Notes: generated by a model not told the origin, from the letters alone. A stretch of DNA of 26,589 nt from CAYFVR01 sp964346545 (GCA_964346545.1 CAYFVR010000023.1:1-26589); one strand, 5' to 3'; counted from the first letter of the stretch, positions 1 through 8,475 are shown. Made by a program: numbers and translations.

Positions 1-160
1 GGGATTGGAACAGGGACTCCAGAAAGGACGCGATGAGGCAATCCGGGACAATGCCAGAAATCTGCTTCTTCTTGGGATCCTGACGGATGAACAGATCGCC
101 CAGGCGACGGGGTTGAGTCTGGAAGAAATCCTGGCGCTGAAAAAGGAAACGAAAAAATAG
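1..160 (+). CDS. C-terminal end of an Rpn/PD-(D/E)XK transposase-like nuclease (partial)
   Basis: An open frame enters from the left edge (first full codon at position 2) and ends at TAG 158-160, leaving 52 residues. It begins with a Gly/Gln/Lys-rich repeat (GLEQGLQKGRDEAI), continues with a Leu-rich helix, and ends with a small helical motif, LTDEQIAQATGLSLEEILAL. This glycine-charged hinge plus 'IAQATGLSLEEI' tail is typical of the C-terminus of Rpn-family recombination-promoting nucleases and related putative transposases of the PD-(D/E)XK superfamily. The catalytic part lies outside the window, so activity cannot be judged. A stand-alone HTH fragment is an alternative. The neighbouring fragments suggest a decayed accessory patch. 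Confidence 0.55.
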   Translation, partial: GLEQGLQKGRDEAIRDNARNLLLLGILTDEQIAQATGLSLEEILALKKETKK

Positions 161-163
161 CCG

Positions 164-265
164 CTACGGGGCCATGGTCTCCAGCCCCAGTAGCCCTGCG
201 GCGTGAATGATAGCGGCATCCGAAGCGACAAAAAGACTCAGCGTAGAAAACTCGGAGGTGAGTTC
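164..265 (-). pseudogene. PIN-domain (VapC-like) toxin C-terminal remnant
   Basis: Read on the minus strand, the last 33 codons before the stop at 164-166 contain LFVASDAAIIHAAGLLGLET followed by MAP. This resembles the final beta-strand and helix of PIN-domain toxins, which commonly read 'FVSADxxLxxAAxxxGLxxxNP' and carry the last conserved Asp. Nothing upstream in the same frame looks like the rest of a PIN domain, so I call it a remnant. The match rests on a short segment, and a chance resemblance is possible. No antitoxin partner is visible. Confidence 0.35.
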
Positions 266-344
266 TTGGGTTCCGTTTTCTTCATGACATGGGCTGGACA
301 CTAAAAACATCATCGGCGGGATACGCTGCGCGGTCAAGGGGTAA

Positions 345-755
345 AACCTCAACTTTGGCGGATACCCGGAAGTCGTCTTCTCCGAAGCCATTCAGTCCGA
401 CCCCGGCCGATTCATCAAAGGCGACATCATCGACAAGGTGTTGCTGCGGGACCTGCCCAGCCTCTACGGGATTCAGGACATCCAGGAACTGAATTCCCTC
501 TTTACCACCCTCGCCTTCAATTCCGCGGACGAGGTTTCCCTGGAAGCGCTGTCCAAGGACTCCGGCGTCTCCAAGAATACCTTGAAAAAGTACATCGAAT
601 ACTTGGAGGCCGCGTTTCTGATCCGCAAGGTCCATCGAGTGGACAAGAACGCCCGCCGCTTTATACTGCTACACAATCGGATATCATCTCGTGACCGCCG
701 GGAATCGCCGCACCATTTGAAAACCCAAAGGGACCGTGATAAGAAGCCCGCATGA
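345..755 (+). pseudogene. Fragment of an AAA+ ATPase with DUF4143 domain
   Basis: The frame is open from just after an in-frame TAA at 342-344 to the stop at 753-755. It contains FGGYPEVV, then IDKVLLRDLPSLYGIQDIQE, then SGVSKNTLKKYIEYLEAAFL followed by IRKVHRVDKNARR. This is the characteristic middle part of the ATP-binding proteins with AAA_14 and DUF4143 domains: a linker, a winged-helix 'vSxxTlxxYlxyLexaFLi' segment, and the start of the nuclease-like fold. The Walker A/B ATPase part is missing upstream and the DUF4143 C-terminal half is missing after about position 665, where similarity stops abruptly. It is therefore truncated at both ends and almost certainly non-functional. Its tail overlaps the first bases of rsmA. 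Confidence 0.65.
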
Positions 756-1603
756 CCTCCCCCCGAAACCTCCTCAACGCCTGGAACGTGCCCGCCAAGC
801 GGCAGCTTGGCCAGAATTTTCTTTCGGAGCCGTCCACCGCCAAGGCCATCGTGGACCGGGCCGGGCTGTCTTCGGATGAAACCGTGCTGGAAATCGGCGC
901 GGGCTTGGGGGCGTTGACCGTTCCGGCCGCCCGGCGCGCGAAAAAGGTCTACGCCCTGGAAACCGACGGCCGGATCGTGGACCTGCTGCAAACGGAACTT
1001 TTGGCCGCTGGCGTAGCCGAAAAGGTCACCCTCCTCCACGCCGACATCCTCAAATTCGACATCCCAAACCTCGCCGCCTCGGAAGGGGTCTCCCGGTTCA
1101 CGGTGCTGGGCAACCTGCCCTACCACATTTCCTCCCAAGTGCTGGTCAAGCTCGTCGCGGAGCGCGCCGCCGTTTCCCGGGCCGTGCTCATGTTCCAAAA
1201 GGAGATGGCCGACCGGATCATGGCCCGGCCCGGCGGTCGGGACTACGGACGGCTGGCGGTCCTGGTGGCCTATTGCGCCGAGGTCCGCCCGCTTCTAAAC
1301 GTCGCCGCGCCCCGGTTTTATCCCCGTCCCAAAATCGACTCCGCCGTGCTGGCCTTCTCCTTCGTGGAGCCGCCCCACCCGGCGCGGGACGAAACCTTTC
1401 TCTTCCAGGTGGTCCGGGCGGCCTTTGGCCAGCGGCGCAAAACCCTGCGCAACGCCCTGGCCGGCGGAAACATCGGCCTTTCCACGGAAGACGCCAAGGC
1501 GGGTCTGGAAGCGGCCGGCATCGACCCCGCCCGCCGAGCGGAGACGTTGACCGTCGCGGAATTCGTGGAATTGAGCCACGCCCTGCTCGATTTGTCCCGA
1601 TAG
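752..1603 (+). CDS. rsmA: 16S rRNA (adenine1518-N6/adenine1519-N6)-dimethyltransferase
   Basis: The 283-residue product dimethylates two adjacent adenines in the 3'-terminal helix 45 of 16S rRNA during small-subunit maturation, using S-adenosylmethionine. Visible motifs are GQNFL at residues 20-24 (family signature), the SAM-binding glycine loop EIGAGLG at 47-53, the acidic end of strand 2 (LETD, 69-72) and the catalytic NLPYHIS motif at 121-127 (NLPY type). Length and motif order are normal for KsgA/RsmA. The ATG at 752 follows a modest purine-rich stretch (AAGAAG). The gene stands alone: the fragment upstream is decayed, and a strong stem-loop follows at 1666-1705 before a convergent unit. 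Kasugamycin resistance through loss of function is known for the family. Confidence 0.96.
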   Translation: MTSPRNLLNAWNVPAKRQLGQNFLSEPSTAKAIVDRAGLSSDETVLEIGAGLGALTVPAARRAKKVYALETDGRIVDLLQTELLAAGVAEKVTLLHADILKFDIPNLAASEGVSRFTVLGNLPYHISSQVLVKLVAERAAVSRAVLMFQKEMADRIMARPGGRDYGRLAVLVAYCAEVRPLLNVAAPRFYPRPKIDSAVLAFSFVEPPHPARDETFLFQVVRAAFGQRRKTLRNALAGGNIGLSTEDAKAGLEAAGIDPARRAETLTVAEFVELSHALLDLSR

Positions 1604-1665
1604 CCGCGCCTCTTCCCGACCGATCCCGCCCCCGGCTCTCCGGGATTTCCGATCTTCGAACGCAA

Positions 1666-1705
1666 ACGGCCCCCGGGAACGAAGCGTTTCGTTCCCGGGG
1701 GCCGT
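1666..1705. terminator. Perfect 18-bp inverted repeat between convergent genes
   Basis: Arms 1666-1683 and 1688-1705 are exact reverse complements separated by a 4-nt loop (GCGT). The stem is mostly G:C. It sits between the convergent 3' ends of rsmA (stop 1603) and the GAPDH-like gene (stop 1746), which fits a bidirectional transcription terminator. The U-rich tract is short on both sides (ATTTT on the plus side). No other function is evident. Confidence 0.8.
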
Positions 1706-1745
1706 CGGACATTTTCGCCAAAAAAGGACCGAATCGAACCCGGTT

Positions 1746-3002
1746 CTACATCGTCTCCGCGATGGTCGCCGTCCGATCCCCCAACATGTTGACGTAGGAT
1801 GCCAGCTCGTTGTCGTACCAGCCGTAGACCACCGCCTGGGTGATGGGCACGCGGACGTGGGTGTCCTTGAGGGAGCAGCCCACCTCCTTTTCCAGACCCG
1901 GCACGCTGCCCAGGTTGATGGTGGCCTCGGCCGTTCGGGTGTGGGTTTCGTGGCCCTCGATGACGGTCGCCGCGCGGGGGGCGCCGACAATGTCGCCGGA
2001 GACGTTCTGCTCCTCGGTGTAGAGCAGATAGCCGTGCGGGTCCATTTCCGAAGCCTGCCGATAGACTTTGTTGAGGGACTCCCGGCGGATCGCCTCGCCG
2101 GAAATGTCGTCCTGGAAATTGATCACCAGAATCACCAGAGATCCGGAGGTGGTGGGAATCCGGACCGACTCGGCGATGAAGCCGATCTCCTCCATCTCGG
2201 GAATCACCAGCCGCAGCGTGTCGGCGGCGCCGGTGGTGGTCAGAATGATGTTGTTCATCACGCTGCGGTTCTTGCGCAAATCCGACGCGCCGGCCTTGGG
2301 CAGCCGATCCAACACCTCCTGGGAGCCGGTGGCGGCGTGAACGGTGGCCATGGAGGCCGACAGAATCCGCTTGGGCCCATAGACGTTGATGAGCGGCTTC
2401 ATCATGTGGGCCAGGCAGGTGGTGGTGCAGGAGGCGTTGGAGACGATCTTGTGCCGCCGGGGATCGTAGTCTCCGTCGTTGACGCCCATGACGGTGGTGA
2501 TGGCGTCCTCGGGCATGGCCTTGCCCTTGTCCTTGATCTTGAAGGGCGCGGAAACCACCACCCGTTCGGCGCCGGCCTCCAGATGGCCCCGGACCGCCCC
2601 CTTGGCGTCGCCGGGCAGGGTCGGGTCCTTGAACTGGCCGGTGGTGTCCACCACCAGCTTCACCCCCTGGTCGCCCCAGCCGATGTCCGCGGGACTACGG
2701 GCGGTGCGCAGAAACCGGACGGAAATGCCGTCCACGGTCATGGTCCCGGCCTTTTCGTCCAGGTTGGCGATCACCCGCTCGCCCTTGTGGCCATGGAGAT
2801 ACCGTTGCAGAAAGCCGTAGGTGGAATCCCGCTCCAAATAATGGGCGATGTCGGCCAGGGACGATCCCACATCCCGGCCCAAATTGACCACCAGCTCATC
2901 GAAAAATTTCCGGGCCACGTGGTGCCAGACCGTCAGTTTCCCGATTCGCCCCAGGCCGTTGATTCCCAGTGTCGTCGTATCCCCGCCAAAGCCCTCGCTC
3001 AT
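1746..3002 (-). CDS. GAPDH-family dehydrogenase, extended form
   Basis: This 418-residue protein has the NAD(P)-binding GINGLGRIG motif at about residues 13-21, the catalytic SNASCTTTC segment with the nucleophilic cysteine at about residue 192, and the partner histidine in TVHAATG about 27 residues later. These are hallmarks of glyceraldehyde-3-phosphate dehydrogenase. It is about 80 residues longer than the usual 335, and the active-site cysteine lies some 40 residues later than the canonical position near 150, so the extra length is partly in the N-terminal half. I chose ATG 3002 because AAAGGAGG lies 3-4 nt upstream; an in-frame ATG at 3056 lies inside the upstream gene and has no such site. 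It starts 16 nt after the upstream dikinase-like gene, so the two are probably co-transcribed. Substrate and cofactor preference cannot be read from sequence alone. Confidence 0.85.
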   Translation of the reverse strand: MSEGFGGDTTTLGINGLGRIGKLTVWHHVARKFFDELVVNLGRDVGSSLADIAHYLERDSTYGFLQRYLHGHKGERVIANLDEKAGTMTVDGISVRFLRTARSPADIGWGDQGVKLVVDTTGQFKDPTLPGDAKGAVRGHLEAGAERVVVSAPFKIKDKGKAMPEDAITTVMGVNDGDYDPRRHKIVSNASCTTTCLAHMMKPLINVYGPKRILSASMATVHAATGSQEVLDRLPKAGASDLRKNRSVMNNIILTTTGAADTLRLVIPEMEEIGFIAESVRIPTTSGSLVILVINFQDDISGEAIRRESLNKVYRQASEMDPHGYLLYTEEQNVSGDIVGAPRAATVIEGHETHTRTAEATINLGSVPGLEKEVGCSLKDTHVRVPITQAVVYGWYDNELASYVNMLGDRTATIAETM

Positions 3003-3018
3003 GGTCCTCCTTTCCGGT

Positions 3019-6000
3019 TCAGGTTTCCCGAACGCGCATGAACCCGTTGTAGACATGGCCTTCCTGGCCGTCTATGCTCACGTAATCGCCGGAGCGGATT
3101 TCCCGCTCGTCGAAACGGCAGATCCGTTCCGCTTCGCTGCAAATCAGGTTGCCGCAGCCCGCCACGCAGGTTTTTCCCAGCCGATGGGCCACCACGGCGG
3201 CATGGGAGGTCAACCCGCCCCGGGCCGTCAACAGGCCGTCGGCGGCGTTGATCTCCCGGATGTCGTCGGGGACGGTGTCGTTGCGCAACAAGATCAGCCG
3301 GGCGTCCGGCTCCTCCCGCCGCCACCGGTCGATCTCCTCCAGGGTGAAGACCGCCCGGCCGCTCATGGCCCCGCCGCTGACGCCGATGCCGTTGCCCAGG
3401 AGGCGATCGTTTCCGATCAAATCCTCGGCCACGAAGGTAAACAGCTGCTTGCGTTTTCGGATGGACATGTTTCGGCTCTGGAGGAGATAGAGATCCGCCC
3501 CCCGGGGCCCCTCGAAGGTGAACTCGATTTCCTGGGGGCTCCAGCCCCGACGATAGATCAGCTCTCCGGCCCATTCCTTGAGCGCCTTGTAGATTTCGGG
3601 GAAATGGGTTTCCATGGTGATGTCGGTATCGCGCATCTCGCGGTCCTGCTGGATCAGCGAGATGGGCAACGTCTTCACCAGGCCGGAGACCACGTCCTCG
3701 CCCTGGTTGCCCACGGTGAAGTCGCCCCAGAGGCGCAGGGTGTCCTCGGACCATTTGGGATTGTGGGTGAAGACCACGCCGGTGCCGGCCGAGGGGGAAA
3801 GATTGCCGTAGACCATCCCCTGCACCGTCACCGCCGTGCCCCAGTCGTCGGAAATGCCGATGATCTTCCGGTATGCCAGCGCCTTGGCCGACTCCCAGGA
3901 ATTGAGCACCTTTTTCACCGTGACCAGAAGCTGCTCGAAAGGATCGTCCGGGATGGCGACGCCGGCGTCGATCACCCGCCGCTTGTAAACCAGGGCCAGG
4001 GCCCGCATTTCTTCGCCCGAAAAGCCCCGTTTAAAGGGAATGTCCTTTTCCCGCTTGAAATCCTCCATCAGGGCGTCGAAATCGTCCCGCTGAAGATCGT
4101 AGGACATGCCGAAGCACTGGATAAAACGGCGGTAGTTGTCCCAGGCGAACCAGGGGTTGCCGGTGCGCCGGGCCAGCCCCTCGGCGATCTTCTCGTTCAT
4201 CCCCACGTTGAGGAAGGTGTCCATCATGCCCGGCTGGGAGATGGACGATCCGCTGCGCACGGAGAATAGAAGCGGATTGTCGGGATCGCCGAACCGCTTG
4301 CCGATCCGCCCCTCTATGCCCCGGATGTGCCAGGCCATCTGCTCCTCGAAATTTTTGAAGGCCGGGGGGTAGGTCTCGATCACCTCCCGGCAGCGAAACA
4401 CCTCGGTGGTGATGATGAAGCCCGGCGGCACCGGAAAGCCGAGCCGGTGGAGCTTGACCAGATTGTGCCCCTTGTTCCCCAGATGGATGATGCCGACGGC
4501 CCGATCCTCCGGGGCGGTGATGGAGGTCATGGCCCGCTGGGGATCGTAGTTGAGCAGCTGCCGCAACTTGTTTTCCGGGACCTTGTTGGCCTGCTGAAAC
4601 AGCGTCCGAAGCACCCGGCCCAGGAACAGGTCGAGCTGCTGGAGCCCCAGGGACATGGCGATCTGTTCCCGAAAGAAAATCTCGCTGATGCGGTGGCGGC
4701 GCTTTTCCGGGTCGTCCTCGTCCCCGCCGGAGAGGTATTTGTCCAGAATCTGGTCCGGCGGCAGCCCCGCCAAAATCCGGTTCAGGTTGTGCTCGTGGAC
4801 GTTGTGGAAATAGTCGCTGATGATGTTGGAGACCGCCCGGGCGAAGCCCTTGAAGATGTCCAGATACTGGGTGAAGGTGAAGCCGCGGGTCTCCATGGCG
4901 TGGCTGAGCAGCTCCAGTTGAATCTCGATCTCCACCGAGGCGATGCCGTCCACTCGCAACGCCCGGTCAAACTGTCGCAGCACGTGATAAATTCGGAAAA
5001 AAATTTCCTTGGTGATCAGCGTCAGGTCGATCCGATCGACGATCTCCTCGAAACAGGCGTTGACCACCGACTCGATTCGGAAGGTGAGCCCCAGGGCGTC
5101 GAACTTCAGCTCGTGATAGCTGCCGTACATGGAGGGGATGTCCACGGTGAAGTGACGCTTCTTGTAGATGTCCTCCCGGATCTCGAATTCCTCCTCCGAG
5201 AGAATCCGTCCCTTGAGGGTCTCCAGATAGTCCAGCAGCCCGCCAAGCTTGCGGGAGACGTCCGGTTCCGCCAGGGCCGCCCGAAGATCGGCCAAGTCCG
5301 GAAAGGCGTCGGTGCGAAGCTGGGCCAGGTAGCGGGAGACGTCGTCCTCGCCGGCCCCGCCCAGCACCAGCCGGTATTTCTGGTGCAGCAACTTGAACAG
5401 CCGGGCCGCCAACGCCACCCGCTCCCGGTCCCGGTCGCTGATGCCGGGCGCCTTGGCCAGCCGGGCCCGCAATTCCTCTTCGCTTCGCCGCAGAACATCG
5501 GCGGGCTCGGAGATGACGCCCCATTGGGAAAGCCGGTCCATGGCCCGGTGAACCCCTTCGATATGCGGCCCGCTTTCGGCAATTCGCTCGAAGATATTGG
5601 GCGGCACGAACGGCTCCACGTGAGACCGGTCCCGGGTCCGCCAGAAACGCAGCACGGCCGCCACGAAGTGGACCACCCGGTTGCTGCTCTCCACGTGGGT
5701 CTGCTTGCGGAGAAAATGAACCAGCGGGTCCTTGCGGTTGGCCACCTCGTCGATGCGGGTCGAGATGTCCCGCAGCTCCCCTTCGGCCCCGATGTCGTTG
5801 AAGTAGACGGGAAACAGTCGGCAAAGCTGCTTGACCAAGTTGTAGACCGGACCGATGTCGCTGTTGAGCAATCGGGTGACGTCCCGGGGAAACAGATCGG
5901 TGTCCTTGATGAAGACCCCGCCCACGGACAGGTGGATGACGAGATCCGACAGCAGACGGGTGGACCATTTGGGATTCAGGCCGATCAGCTCCATCCAAAC

Positions 6001-7236
6001 CCGAATGTTCTGCAGGTGGGCCGCGTTGACCCGGATCTGCCAGTCGTCCCCCACGCCGCCGATCATGGGCGCCTGAAAGCCCAGGTCCGTGGCGGCGTTG
6101 ATGAACAGTTTCACCAGGTCGCTGTCGTCGGTGCGATAGACCCCCCGGCCCATGTTGAGGACGCAGGTGAGGGCCGCGGCGGGAAAATCCCGAAAGCGGG
6201 TCTTGAGAATGGCGAAGGTTTCCTGGATGAGCCGATCCAGATAGGAAAACCGCTCATGGCCGATGAGCCAGCCCAGGGTCCGGTTGATGTCCCGCAGGGC
6301 CTCCTCGTGGACGACCGAGAGGCCCGAAATGTTCATGATGTGAAAAAGAAAGATCACCTTCCAGCGGTTGCCCTGACCGCTGTCCCGCCCCGCCGTCAGC
6401 AATCGGGCGGGAATTTTGCGATAGGCCTCCACGAAATCGTTGTAGCCGGGCAGGTTGAGCAGGTGGCCCAGCCGGTGGAGGGCCCGAACATGTTCGGTGT
6501 CGCCGGTTTCGTCGGCGAGGATGGCGTCCAGCCGCTCCCGATATTCCCGAATCCGCCCGCGGTCGATCTCCTCGAAAATCGCCGCCACCGCCTCCCGGTC
6601 GGCCAGCCCCTCCACCTCGTGGGAAAACCAGTCGAAGGGATCGTCCTGGGCCAGCCAGTAGTCGTAGGCCGCGGCGAAGTAGGCGGCCAGAAACCGATTG
6701 ACCTCCGCGAAATCGATGATCACGTCCGACGAGTGGGGGGCCAACGTCTCGGCCAGCCGTTCCGGCCGGTAATAGCTTTTGACGAAAAGAAAAAAGGGTT
6801 CCTCGTCCAGGGCCGCGACACGGGCCAGGGCGTCGTTCAGGACGGGAAGAAACCGGAGGATGGCCGTTTTCCCCGAGTCCTTGATCATCTTCTGCAGGAA
6901 GAGCAACAGGTCGTCCACCGCGTCGGTGCGCACGTCGGGATCGGGCGACTGCTTCAAGGCGGAAAGGAAGATGTCCACGAACAGGGCGGCGGCCTCGGGG
7001 CCTCGCTCGTGATCCCGCAGCAGGTGGAAATAGTTGAGGGCGTAGGCGCGGGCCTCGGCGACGATGAACTGAAGGTTCTTGCGGGGGTGGGACAGCTCCT
7101 TGAGAAAGGTGGTCAGCCCCTCGGTCAGCCCGTAATAGCGGGACATGACCGCCTGCAGGGGTTCGTAGGCGGGGTCGATGTCGACGTCCACGTGGTAGCT
7201 GGCCAGATTGACTTCCAGGGCCTTGGACTGGATCAC
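3019..7236 (-). CDS. PPDK-like protein: NBD and phospho-His domains, no TIM barrel
   Basis: This 1405-residue protein carries about 900 N-terminal residues that I do not recognise (charged, apparently alpha-helical). The PEP/pyruvate-dikinase ATP-grasp domain follows: IIHLGNKGHNL at about 911, then LLFSVRSGSSISQPGMMDT, DWGTAVTVQGMVYGN, NQGEDVV and a C-terminal EFTFEGP...LLQSRN. Next comes the swivelling phosphohistidine domain with LTARGGLTSHAAVVA, whose catalytic histidine is at about residue 1345. The chain ends with DYVSIDGQEGHVYNG, so the roughly 350-residue PEP/pyruvate TIM barrel of true PPDK is absent. It could autophosphorylate from ATP, but the acceptor is unknown. I chose GTG 7236 because AAAGGAG lies 5 nt upstream and a promoter at 7290-7318 would place an upstream in-frame ATG (7299) ahead of the transcript start. 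A GAPDH-family gene follows immediately. Confidence 0.85.
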   Translation of the reverse strand: MIQSKALEVNLASYHVDVDIDPAYEPLQAVMSRYYGLTEGLTTFLKELSHPRKNLQFIVAEARAYALNYFHLLRDHERGPEAAALFVDIFLSALKQSPDPDVRTDAVDDLLLFLQKMIKDSGKTAILRFLPVLNDALARVAALDEEPFFLFVKSYYRPERLAETLAPHSSDVIIDFAEVNRFLAAYFAAAYDYWLAQDDPFDWFSHEVEGLADREAVAAIFEEIDRGRIREYRERLDAILADETGDTEHVRALHRLGHLLNLPGYNDFVEAYRKIPARLLTAGRDSGQGNRWKVIFLFHIMNISGLSVVHEEALRDINRTLGWLIGHERFSYLDRLIQETFAILKTRFRDFPAAALTCVLNMGRGVYRTDDSDLVKLFINAATDLGFQAPMIGGVGDDWQIRVNAAHLQNIRVWMELIGLNPKWSTRLLSDLVIHLSVGGVFIKDTDLFPRDVTRLLNSDIGPVYNLVKQLCRLFPVYFNDIGAEGELRDISTRIDEVANRKDPLVHFLRKQTHVESSNRVVHFVAAVLRFWRTRDRSHVEPFVPPNIFERIAESGPHIEGVHRAMDRLSQWGVISEPADVLRRSEEELRARLAKAPGISDRDRERVALAARLFKLLHQKYRLVLGGAGEDDVSRYLAQLRTDAFPDLADLRAALAEPDVSRKLGGLLDYLETLKGRILSEEEFEIREDIYKKRHFTVDIPSMYGSYHELKFDALGLTFRIESVVNACFEEIVDRIDLTLITKEIFFRIYHVLRQFDRALRVDGIASVEIEIQLELLSHAMETRGFTFTQYLDIFKGFARAVSNIISDYFHNVHEHNLNRILAGLPPDQILDKYLSGGDEDDPEKRRHRISEIFFREQIAMSLGLQQLDLFLGRVLRTLFQQANKVPENKLRQLLNYDPQRAMTSITAPEDRAVGIIHLGNKGHNLVKLHRLGFPVPPGFIITTEVFRCREVIETYPPAFKNFEEQMAWHIRGIEGRIGKRFGDPDNPLLFSVRSGSSISQPGMMDTFLNVGMNEKIAEGLARRTGNPWFAWDNYRRFIQCFGMSYDLQRDDFDALMEDFKREKDIPFKRGFSGEEMRALALVYKRRVIDAGVAIPDDPFEQLLVTVKKVLNSWESAKALAYRKIIGISDDWGTAVTVQGMVYGNLSPSAGTGVVFTHNPKWSEDTLRLWGDFTVGNQGEDVVSGLVKTLPISLIQQDREMRDTDITMETHFPEIYKALKEWAGELIYRRGWSPQEIEFTFEGPRGADLYLLQSRNMSIRKRKQLFTFVAEDLIGNDRLLGNGIGVSGGAMSGRAVFTLEEIDRWRREEPDARLILLRNDTVPDDIREINAADGLLTARGGLTSHAAVVAHRLGKTCVAGCGNLICSEAERICRFDEREIRSGDYVSIDGQEGHVYNGFMRVRET

Positions 7237-7289
7237 CGCGTTCTCCTTTCCGGGTTCGTCCGCCGGACGCGGGGACCCCGATTTCCGCT

Positions 7290-7318
7290 TGGATAACAAA
7301 ATGGAACGGGGTTTTCAA
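7290..7318 (-). promoter_or_regulatory. Putative sigma70 promoter for the dikinase-like/GAPDH unit
   Basis: On the minus strand TTGAAA (7313-7318) is followed after 17 nt by TATCCA (7290-7295). The -35 is good (5 of 6) and the -10 partial. Transcription would start near 7283, about 47 nt before the GTG start with its AAAGGAG site. The position between the acs terminator and the dikinase-like gene is what an independent transcription unit needs. Confidence 0.45.
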
Positions 7319-7355
7319 GGGATTTGGGAAGGTCGCCGCGCGCGCGATCCGCCCG

Positions 7356-7389
7356 AAAAAAAGGCCCCTCCCCGAAACGGGGAGAGGCC
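7356..7389 (-). terminator. Rho-independent terminator of the acs operon
   Basis: The arms 7378-7389 and 7363-7374 pair in 11 of 12 positions around a 3-nt loop. On the minus strand the stem is followed directly by seven T residues (A7356-A7362 on the plus strand). It lies 29 nt past the acsE stop codon, in the right orientation to end the acsD-B-C-E transcript. Confidence 0.9.
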
Positions 7390-7417
7390 GGGCGTCCAAC
7401 GAAACGGAAGGGCCGGT

Positions 7418-8344
7418 CTACAGCTCCAGCCAGGAGTCGGAAAACAGAGACTTGCCCATAATCACGTTGACCGACTTGACGTAGTGCTGAAGCTCGGTGG
7501 AGAGGCCGTCCATGTCCGGCTGGTTGCCGTCCATGGTCTGCTTCACGGCGTCCATGATGTCGGCCCGCTTGCCGTGGGCCATGTCCATGGTCACCTGGTC
7601 CCGGGCGTCCGCGATGAAGGACTTCATGCCGTGGTGGGTCAGCATGGCGGTGAAGGTGATGTTCATCACGTGGCGCAAATGATCGGGAATGCCGCTGGAG
7701 ATGTTGGAGACGCCGCAGGTGCTCTGGCAGCCGGGCGTGATTTCGGGCAGCATGTCCATGAAGTTCATGAGCGAAATGGCCTGGGGCTGCTGGATGTTCA
7801 CCGGCGTCACGATGCCGTCCACCCACATCTGCTCGTTGGGGACGCCGGCCTCGTTGGCCACGGTCATCAGCTCCACCAGCAGGGCGGCCCGCTCGTTCTC
7901 GTCTCGCGGCAGCCCCTCGGGGCCCCACATCAGGGCGCAGAAATCGGCCTGGTGCTCGGCGGCCAGAGGGACCATTTTTTCGTACCGCTCGGGCCGGACC
8001 ATGATGGAGTTGATCATGGTGGGGAGCTTGCACTTGGGCAGGGCCGCGGCGATGGCGTCGATGTTGGAAGTGTCCAGCACCAGCGGCACGTCGTCCACGA
8101 CCTCCTGAATCACTTCCACCACCCAGGGCATCAGCTCCACGCCCTCTTTTTTGGCGGGGCCCAGGTTGATGTCGATCAAATCGACGCCCTTCTCCTTTTG
8201 CATGACGGCCTCTTCCTGGATCGGCTTGGGATCGCGCTCTTTGAACGCCTTGCCGATTTTGGTGCCGATGACGTTGAGCGATTCGCCGATCACCCAAAAT
8301 TCGCCCTCGTTGAGAGGTCGCAACACATCCGTTAATTTTGCCAT
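7418..8344 (-). CDS. acsE: Methyltetrahydrofolate:corrinoid/iron-sulfur protein methyltransferase
   Basis: AcsE moves the methyl group of 5-methyl-tetrahydrofolate onto the cobalt of the corrinoid/iron-sulfur protein, the last step of the methyl branch of the Wood-Ljungdahl pathway (reversible). The 308-residue protein shows the dihydropteroate-synthase-like TIM barrel of the family: FWVIGESLNVIG near the N-terminus, GVDLIDINLGP, PLVLDTSNIDAI, PTMINSIM and a GVSNISSGIP segment matching the 'GxSNxSfGlP' pterin-pocket region. It is about 45 residues longer than the well-studied clostridial enzyme. The start at 8344 has AGGAGG about 9 nt upstream. It is the last gene of the acsD-B-C-E operon, 146 nt after acsC, and its terminator follows directly. 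The genomic setting makes a general pterin-dependent methyltransferase unlikely. Confidence 0.95.
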   Translation of the reverse strand: MAKLTDVLRPLNEGEFWVIGESLNVIGTKIGKAFKERDPKPIQEEAVMQKEKGVDLIDINLGPAKKEGVELMPWVVEVIQEVVDDVPLVLDTSNIDAIAAALPKCKLPTMINSIMVRPERYEKMVPLAAEHQADFCALMWGPEGLPRDENERAALLVELMTVANEAGVPNEQMWVDGIVTPVNIQQPQAISLMNFMDMLPEITPGCQSTCGVSNISSGIPDHLRHVMNITFTAMLTHHGMKSFIADARDQVTMDMAHGKRADIMDAVKQTMDGNQPDMDGLSTELQHYVKSVNVIMGKSLFSDSWLEL

Positions 8345-8448
8345 GGGAACTTTCCTCCTACGCAGTGGTGACGGCCAAATTCGACGGACGATCCGCCCGG
8401 AGCGTTTCGCTCGTCTTTTTTCTCGCATGCCTATGGAATCGGAAACGC

Positions 8449-8475
8449 CGCCGGTCGGCGAAAGGCCGGCCGGCG
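8449..8475 (-). other. Intercistronic hairpin between acsC and acsE
   Basis: Arms 8449-8458 and 8466-8475 pair in 9 of 10 positions around a 7-nt loop, in the 146-nt gap between acsC and acsE. There is no U-tract directly after it on the minus strand, so it looks more like an mRNA-stabilising or processing stem than a terminator. This is a sequence-only call. Confidence 0.35.

Noticed and set aside
1857..3041. 394-codon plus-strand frame opposite the GAPDH-like gene
   Set aside because: Composition (Gly/Val/His-rich) is that of a GC-driven antisense shadow, and the GAPDH motifs are on the minus strand.
4327..7296. 989-codon open frame on the plus strand opposite the dikinase-like gene
   Set aside because: The minus-strand product has clear PPDK motifs; the antisense frame is Gly/Val/His/Gln-rich with no recognisable domain and is open because of the high GC content.
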